DNA of 64,000 nt, taken from the NCBI GenBank assembly GCA_965203985.1, contig CBDBDS010000003.1, forward strand, positions 310,001 through 374,000. The letters run 5' to 3'. Numbering within the stretch: position 1 is the stretch's first letter; every line of letters starts with the position of its first letter. Below are positions 59,933 to 64,000 of the stretch, piece by piece. Made by a program: the position numbers and the translations under genes. The notes beneath the pieces were generated by a model, which worked only from the letters and a program-made list of their open reading frames with translations, made no database searches and was not told the DNA's origin. The DNA is from Bin87 sp965203985 (lineage in GTDB: Bacteria > Chloroflexota > Dehalococcoidia > Lucifugimonadales > UBA3495).

Positions 59933-61792
59933 TTATTCCAGATAGTCCCGCAGTTTCTTGGAGCGCGTGGGGTGGCGAAGCTTCCGGATAGCCTTGGCTT
60001 CGATCTGCCGGATGCGTTCGCGGGTTACCCCGAATTCGCGGCCGACTTCCTCCAGGGTTCGCGTGCGTCCGTCTTCCAAACCGAAGCGCAGTTTGAGCAC
60101 GCGGCTCTCCCGATCGGTCAGGGTGTCCAGGACCTCTTGCACCTGCTCGCGGAGCAGTTGCGCCGAGGCAGCGTCAGCCGGCGCCAGGGTGGTGCGGTCC
60201 TCGATGAAGTCCCCGAGGAAGGAGTCTTCCTCCTCTCCGATGGGCGTTTCCAGCGAGACCGGCTCCTGGGAGATCTTCTGGATCTCCTCGACCTTCTCGG
60301 GGGTCATCTCCATGGCTTCCGCCAATTCCTCGGTGGAAGGCTCGCGACCCTTTTCCTGCAACAGACGGCGGTGGTGCCGCATCAGTTTGTTGATGGTCTC
60401 GACCATGTGGACGGGGATGCGGATGGTGCGGGCCTGGTCCGCGATGGCGCGGGTGATGGCCTGACGGATCCACCAGGTCGCATAGGTGCTGAACTTGTAA
60501 CCCTTGCGGTAGTCGAACTTTTCAACGGCGCGAATCAGGCCGATGTTCCCCTCCTGTATCATGTCCAGGAGAGCCATGCCGCGGCCAATATATTTCTTGG
60601 CCACGCTGACCACGAGGCGCAGGTTGGCTTCGGTCAGATGGGTCTGGGCCCGCTCGCCGTTCTTCATCGTGATGTAGTAATAGCCGGCGGCCTCGAACTT
60701 ATTCGCCTCCACGCTATCGATCAGGCCCTGGTCGCGCAGCAACTGGGAGAGCAGCAACAGCGAACATTCGTCATCGTGGACGTAAACCGATGGCACGTCC
60801 AATCCCTGTTCCGGGCTGTAGCAGCCTTCCACGCCGTCGGGATGCAACTCCGCCCAAATCGGCACGTAGCCGGTCACCACGTCGACGATGTTCTGAGGCA
60901 AGACCCAGGTGTCCAACGAGAGTTGGACGATGCGCTGGTAGGCGACCTCCGGGCTGATGCTCAGGTCGCTGGCTACCTGATCGATCATCTCCTGGGACAC
61001 CTCGGCGTCGATGGCTTTGCGAAGCGTCGGGGAATCCTTGACTTCGCCCAGGGGCATGGCCTCGTTGAGTTCGAGATAACGGGCGAGGGAACGAACCAGC
61101 GGCGCCGCGTTGGCGATGCGGGCCAGCAGCAGCATGGTGGCTTCCCAGACGGCGTTGTCCAGCTCGACTTCGCCGATGACCGGCAGGTAGTCGACGCTGA
61201 AGCCGTTGGCCAGTCGGGCCGCCACCTTGCGGCACGTGTCCTTGGACTCGAGCAGCGGCTGGCCATCCAGAGCTTTTTCGATCTCTTCAGGGTTGTCCAG
61301 CTTGGACAGGTAGCTCATGCCGTCGAACTTGCGCAGGTGGTTCAGCCCCTCGAGTTCACGGGCCAGCCGGCGCTCGTCAGCGGAGGTGAGCAGGTCGACC
61401 CGACCGATTTCGCGCAGGTACATGCGTACCGGATCGTCCAGGGCATCATTGCCATCGGATGTATCGACGTCGGCCCAATCGCGCTCTTCGCGTTCCATGT
61501 CCCGGGCGGACGGGCCGTCCAACTCCGGGAGGACCGTGCGGACGGCGGCGGCTCGGCGGATTTGCCACTCGTCTTCGGTGGAGTCGGGATCGTCGACAAT
61601 CACGACGGCAACGTTGACGTCGTCCTCTTCGGCGCGTTCGTCTTCGTAGTCCGCCTCGTCGGCGACGGCAGCACCGGGCCGGGCCCGACCGTAGTTACCT
61701 GAGTCGTCGGAGATGGCGACCGCTTCACCCGCGTCATAGTCCCCGTCTTCGTCGGGAACGATTACGTTGCGGCGGTTGTTGATAATGGTCAT
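59933..61792 (-). CDS. rpoD: Primary RNA polymerase sigma factor
   Basis: 619-residue sigma-70 factor that directs RNA polymerase to housekeeping promoters. Region 1.2 is MYLREIGRVDLLTSADERRL; a large nonconserved insert runs from about 200 to 360; region 2 includes AKKYIGRGMALLDMIQEGN and FSTYATWWIRQAITRAIADQ; region 3 has PSTEELAEAM; region 4 has LRFGLEDGRTRTLEEVGREF and RERIRQIEAKAIRKLRHP. The acidic N-terminus replaces a normal region 1.1. It follows dnaG by 11 bases. Confidence 0.97.
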   Translation of the reverse strand: MTIINNRRNVIVPDEDGDYDAGEAVAISDDSGNYGRARPGAAVADEADYEDERAEEDDVNVAVVIVDDPDSTEDEWQIRRAAAVRTVLPELDGPSARDMEREERDWADVDTSDGNDALDDPVRMYLREIGRVDLLTSADERRLARELEGLNHLRKFDGMSYLSKLDNPEEIEKALDGQPLLESKDTCRKVAARLANGFSVDYLPVIGEVELDNAVWEATMLLLARIANAAPLVRSLARYLELNEAMPLGEVKDSPTLRKAIDAEVSQEMIDQVASDLSISPEVAYQRIVQLSLDTWVLPQNIVDVVTGYVPIWAELHPDGVEGCYSPEQGLDVPSVYVHDDECSLLLLSQLLRDQGLIDSVEANKFEAAGYYYITMKNGERAQTHLTEANLRLVVSVAKKYIGRGMALLDMIQEGNIGLIRAVEKFDYRKGYKFSTYATWWIRQAITRAIADQARTIRIPVHMVETINKLMRHHRRLLQEKGREPSTEELAEAMEMTPEKVEEIQKISQEPVSLETPIGEEEDSFLGDFIEDRTTLAPADAASAQLLREQVQEVLDTLTDRESRVLKLRFGLEDGRTRTLEEVGREFGVTRERIRQIEAKAIRKLRHPTRSKKLRDYLE

Positions 61793-61803
61793 AAACCTCT
61801 CCT

Positions 61804-63645
61804 TTATTTGTGGTGTGGCGAGGCCGGATGCCGCAGCAGGTCGATCTCGCGTCGGCGTTGCGTACAGGCGCGCAATCTCGATTCGACGTTTGGGTCATGG
61901 GTCAACCCATTCTCATCCGACATCGCGCGTGTCAATTGTTCGATTTCCAAGTTGAGGTATTCTGTCTCGATATTCAGACAAACATCCTGCCACGCCTGGT
62001 CGATTTTTGCCTGCGTTGACAGCATAAGATCTCGGTCGCGCAGTTCGTCCAAATGGGGGCCAAGTTCAGCGGCCACTTGTGGGTCATCTGGCACATGCGG
62101 GTCCGCAGAAGTCATTACGCTGTGGTAGATTTCTCGGTTCTCGGAACGGCTAAACCATTCCGGTTGGACGGTAAAGATAGCGTCAGGACTCAGTTGCTCT
62201 ATGTGTTGCAACAGCATTGCCAATAGCCATTCTTCCGACCGTTTTTCATCGCGCATCGGCAGCAGCGTTGCTTCGTCGGCGGTGCTGGCGGCGCGTTCGG
62301 TCCGTCTTCCCGTTCGGCCGGTTTGTGCGGCCGTAGGCATGGCTGCCCTCAGGGTGGTCACGCCCACTTTGAAATGTGCCGATAGCGTGTCCAGGTAAAA
62401 ATCCCGTTTGATCGGATCAGGGATGTAAGCTACAAAGCGCAACATCGCCTGCACGGCCCATGATCGCCCGTCAGCCGTCTCCATGTCAGCGCGGTCAGTC
62501 AGCGCGGCCAGCAGGTAGTCGAACAGCGGGGCGGCGGCTTCGACAAACGCGGTCCATTCGTGGGGTGACTGGCGAATGTAGTCGTCCGGGTCTTTACCGG
62601 CCGGCAGCTCCGCCACCCGTAGGTCCAATGCCTCCGGCTGCTGCAGGACGGACGCACCGGCCTGACCGGCGGATCGCTGGTCGCGCTGTTGGAAGACGCC
62701 CCAGGACGATTCCAGGCTGCGCAGCGTGGCGTTGCGGCCGGCGGGGTCGCCGTCGAGGGCCATGGTGACGCGGTGGGTCAGCCTCCGCACCAGGGCAACC
62801 TGGTGTTCGGTGAGGGCGGTTCCCATGGACGCGACCACGTTGTTAAAACCGTGCTGGTGGGCCATCACAGCGTCCATGTAGCCTTCGACGATGACCGCGC
62901 CGTGCTGGCGGACGGGTTCCTTGGCCACGTGCATGGCGTAGAGAATTCGGGATTTATCAAACACAGGAGTGCGGGGCGTGTTGAGATATTTCGGGGTGGC
63001 GTTGTCGTCCAGGGCCCGGCTGCCGAAACCGGCAACCCGCGCCGACCAGTCGCGGATGGGGATCATCAGCCGACCGCGGAACAGGTCGTAGAAGCGTCCG
63101 TCGTCGGTTTGCCGCGCCAGGCCGGCTTCAGCGATTGTTTCCGCGTCGTATCCGGCGTTGGTCAGGTGCGCCAAGAGCCGATTGTCCCGCGCCGGGCTGT
63201 AACCGAACTCGAAGGTCTGGAGCGACCTTTCGTTGAGGCCGCGTCCGCGCAGGTATTCGCGCACGAAGGCCGCTTCCGGTTCTGCTAGAACACGCTGGAA
63301 GAACTGGCGCGCCGTGTCGTTGATCTCAAAGAGCAGCTGAGAACGGCCGCCGGTTTCCGCCTGGTCCGTGACTGTGATGCCAACGCGGGCGCCCAAGCGG
63401 ACCAGGGCTTCCCGGAAGTCCACCCGGTCAGCCTTCATCACGAAGGAGAAGGCATCGCCGCCCTCGGCACACGCACCGAAGCAGCGCCAGGACTGGCGGT
63501 CAGGGAACACGAAAAATGAAGGCGTCCTTTCCTGGTGGAAAGGGCAATTCGCCTTGAACGAGCTACCCGCCCTCTGCAACTGAACGTAACCGCCGACCAA
63601 TTCGACGATGTCCAGCCGGCTTTTTACGTCATCAAGTTGCGTCAT
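61804..63645 (-). CDS. dnaG: DNA primase
   Basis: 613-residue primase that makes RNA primers at the replication fork. The CHC2 zinc ribbon is CPFHQERTPSF with CFGACAEGGDA; the RNA polymerase/TOPRIM core has IVEGYMDAVMAHQ and ALDGDPAGR; the C-terminal helicase-binding domain follows a less conserved linker. The ATG at 63645 is used. With rpoD it forms the conserved macromolecular-synthesis operon (rpsU is not present). Confidence 0.96.
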   Translation of the reverse strand: MTQLDDVKSRLDIVELVGGYVQLQRAGSSFKANCPFHQERTPSFFVFPDRQSWRCFGACAEGGDAFSFVMKADRVDFREALVRLGARVGITVTDQAETGGRSQLLFEINDTARQFFQRVLAEPEAAFVREYLRGRGLNERSLQTFEFGYSPARDNRLLAHLTNAGYDAETIAEAGLARQTDDGRFYDLFRGRLMIPIRDWSARVAGFGSRALDDNATPKYLNTPRTPVFDKSRILYAMHVAKEPVRQHGAVIVEGYMDAVMAHQHGFNNVVASMGTALTEHQVALVRRLTHRVTMALDGDPAGRNATLRSLESSWGVFQQRDQRSAGQAGASVLQQPEALDLRVAELPAGKDPDDYIRQSPHEWTAFVEAAAPLFDYLLAALTDRADMETADGRSWAVQAMLRFVAYIPDPIKRDFYLDTLSAHFKVGVTTLRAAMPTAAQTGRTGRRTERAASTADEATLLPMRDEKRSEEWLLAMLLQHIEQLSPDAIFTVQPEWFSRSENREIYHSVMTSADPHVPDDPQVAAELGPHLDELRDRDLMLSTQAKIDQAWQDVCLNIETEYLNLEIEQLTRAMSDENGLTHDPNVESRLRACTQRRREIDLLRHPASPHHK

Positions 63646-63683
63646 AGGAAAGCAAATTACCACAAAGACAATTCGCCAAACCT

Positions 63684-63692
63684 ATTTTACCA
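63684..63692 (-). promoter_or_regulatory. Extended -10 promoter for dnaG-rpoD
   Basis: On the minus strand TGGTAAAAT (TG-n-TAAAAT) lies 39 bases before the dnaG ATG. A second, similar TTTGTGGTAA stretch occurs about 30 bases downstream of it. Confidence 0.45.
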
Positions 63693-63743
63693 CAAAACCT
63701 TCGATTGGTGTACCTCTGGATTGCGTTCACGCATACCCGGTCT

Positions 63744-63846
63744 GTCATCGTGAGGAGCGCAGCGACGTGGCGATCTCGTTCCCGCGGCGGCGTCCGTTGC
63801 CCTGACGAGATTGCCGCCCCCGCATCAAGTACGGGGTCGCAATGAC
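63744..63846. repeat. Inverted repeat (GTCATCGTGAGG...GGTCGCAATGAC)
   Basis: Ends GTCATCGTGAGGAGCG and CGGGGTCGCAATGAC are imperfect inverses; the inside has GGCGATCTCG facing CGAGATTGCC. It shares CATCAAGTACGGGGT with the repeat at 201-290, and GAGATTGCC with 20053-20088. Confidence 0.65.
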
Positions 63847-63929
63847 AGTTCCTGCGACGCTGGGTACGCGTGAGCTGGTCGCTCGGGCGGGAACGACAGG
63901 CTGGGTTATCCACATGGCGCGAGCACGGG

Positions 63930-64000
63930 TCACGGATCGGGTTGGTAAGTGACCGTGATGGCCGCTTCAATTGCGTCTTCGCCCCGGGATGCCACCACCC
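63930..64000 (-). CDS. C-terminal end of a gene cut by the window edge
   Basis: Reading inward from the right edge on the minus strand gives VVASRGEDAIEAAITVTYQP, then DP and a TGA stop at 63930-63932. The composition looks protein-like and the stop is followed by the repeat. The family cannot be told from 22 residues. Confidence 0.35.
   Translation of the reverse strand, partial: VVASRGEDAIEAAITVTYQPDP

Noticed and set aside
59924..61702. 592-codon open frame opposite rpoD
   Set aside because: It is the antisense shadow of a high-GC conserved gene; rpoD motifs are intact on the other strand.

Overview
The window is a GC-rich bacterial chromosome segment with tightly packed genes. The gene mix points to Chloroflexota, most like the marine or sponge-associated Dehalococcoidia/SAR202 type. 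It includes four luciferase-like (probably F420- or flavin-dependent) oxidoreductases, CaiB/BaiF CoA-transferases, cyclase-family hydrolases, an acyl-CoA dehydrogenase, several short-chain dehydrogenases, three Uma2-family nucleases and many small toxin-antitoxin genes. This assignment is inferred from gene content; no rRNA or tRNA gene was found to confirm it.

Layout. 0.3-10 kb: HpcH/HpaI aldolase, SbcD-like nuclease, P1 peptidase, DUF2520 protein and panB, then an SDR, an acyl-CoA dehydrogenase, a DUF6883 gene and a DUF4926 domain fused in frame to an enoyl-CoA hydratase. 10-16.5 kb: an iron-ADH-fold protein without most of its metal ligands, a HigB toxin with a truncated HigA, an S9 peptidase, an LLM oxidoreductase, a coiled-coil membrane protein and a phosphotriesterase-family hydrolase. 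16.5-19 kb: a five-gene minus-strand island (two DUF488 proteins, a dual-OB-like protein, a HEPN protein and a small coupled partner) that looks like a conflict or defence module. 19-26.4 kb: a TrpF-like TIM barrel, an acyl-CoA synthetase, Uma2, two LLM enzymes and an MFS exporter. 26.4-29.3 kb: a HicA/HicB-like pair, an orphan antitoxin and a DNA methyltransferase fused to an HNH nuclease. 29.3-42 kb: cyclase, two CaiB/BaiF transferases, a RusA nuclease next to a PD-(D/E)XK-HEPN protein, a P450, an atypical response regulator, SfsA, an EndoIII/MagIII-like glycosylase, Uma2, a cupin, a degenerate alpha/beta hydrolase and an SDR. 42-46 kb: an IS110 element abutting the 5' end of a large nuclease-methyltransferase (type IIG-like) gene. 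46-54.7 kb: small membrane proteins, Uma2, LLM, a pentapeptide-TIR protein, a VapBC-like pair with a shortened PIN domain, a full-length M16 peptidase and BrnTA. 54.7-64 kb: core genes rph, glmU, a CBS/CorC protein, a sortase-fold protein without catalytic residues, and the rpoD-dnaG operon.

The left two thirds read as catabolic and detoxification functions interleaved with mobile and conflict genes. The right end is housekeeping. Several proteins keep a recognisable fold but lack canonical catalytic residues (iron-ADH, alpha/beta hydrolase, sortase, receiver domain, PD-(D/E)XK domain). Promoters often show an extended -10 element of the form TGCTATAAT with no good -35. Short palindromic repeats with ends like GTCACTCCGG...GGAATGACG are scattered between genes.
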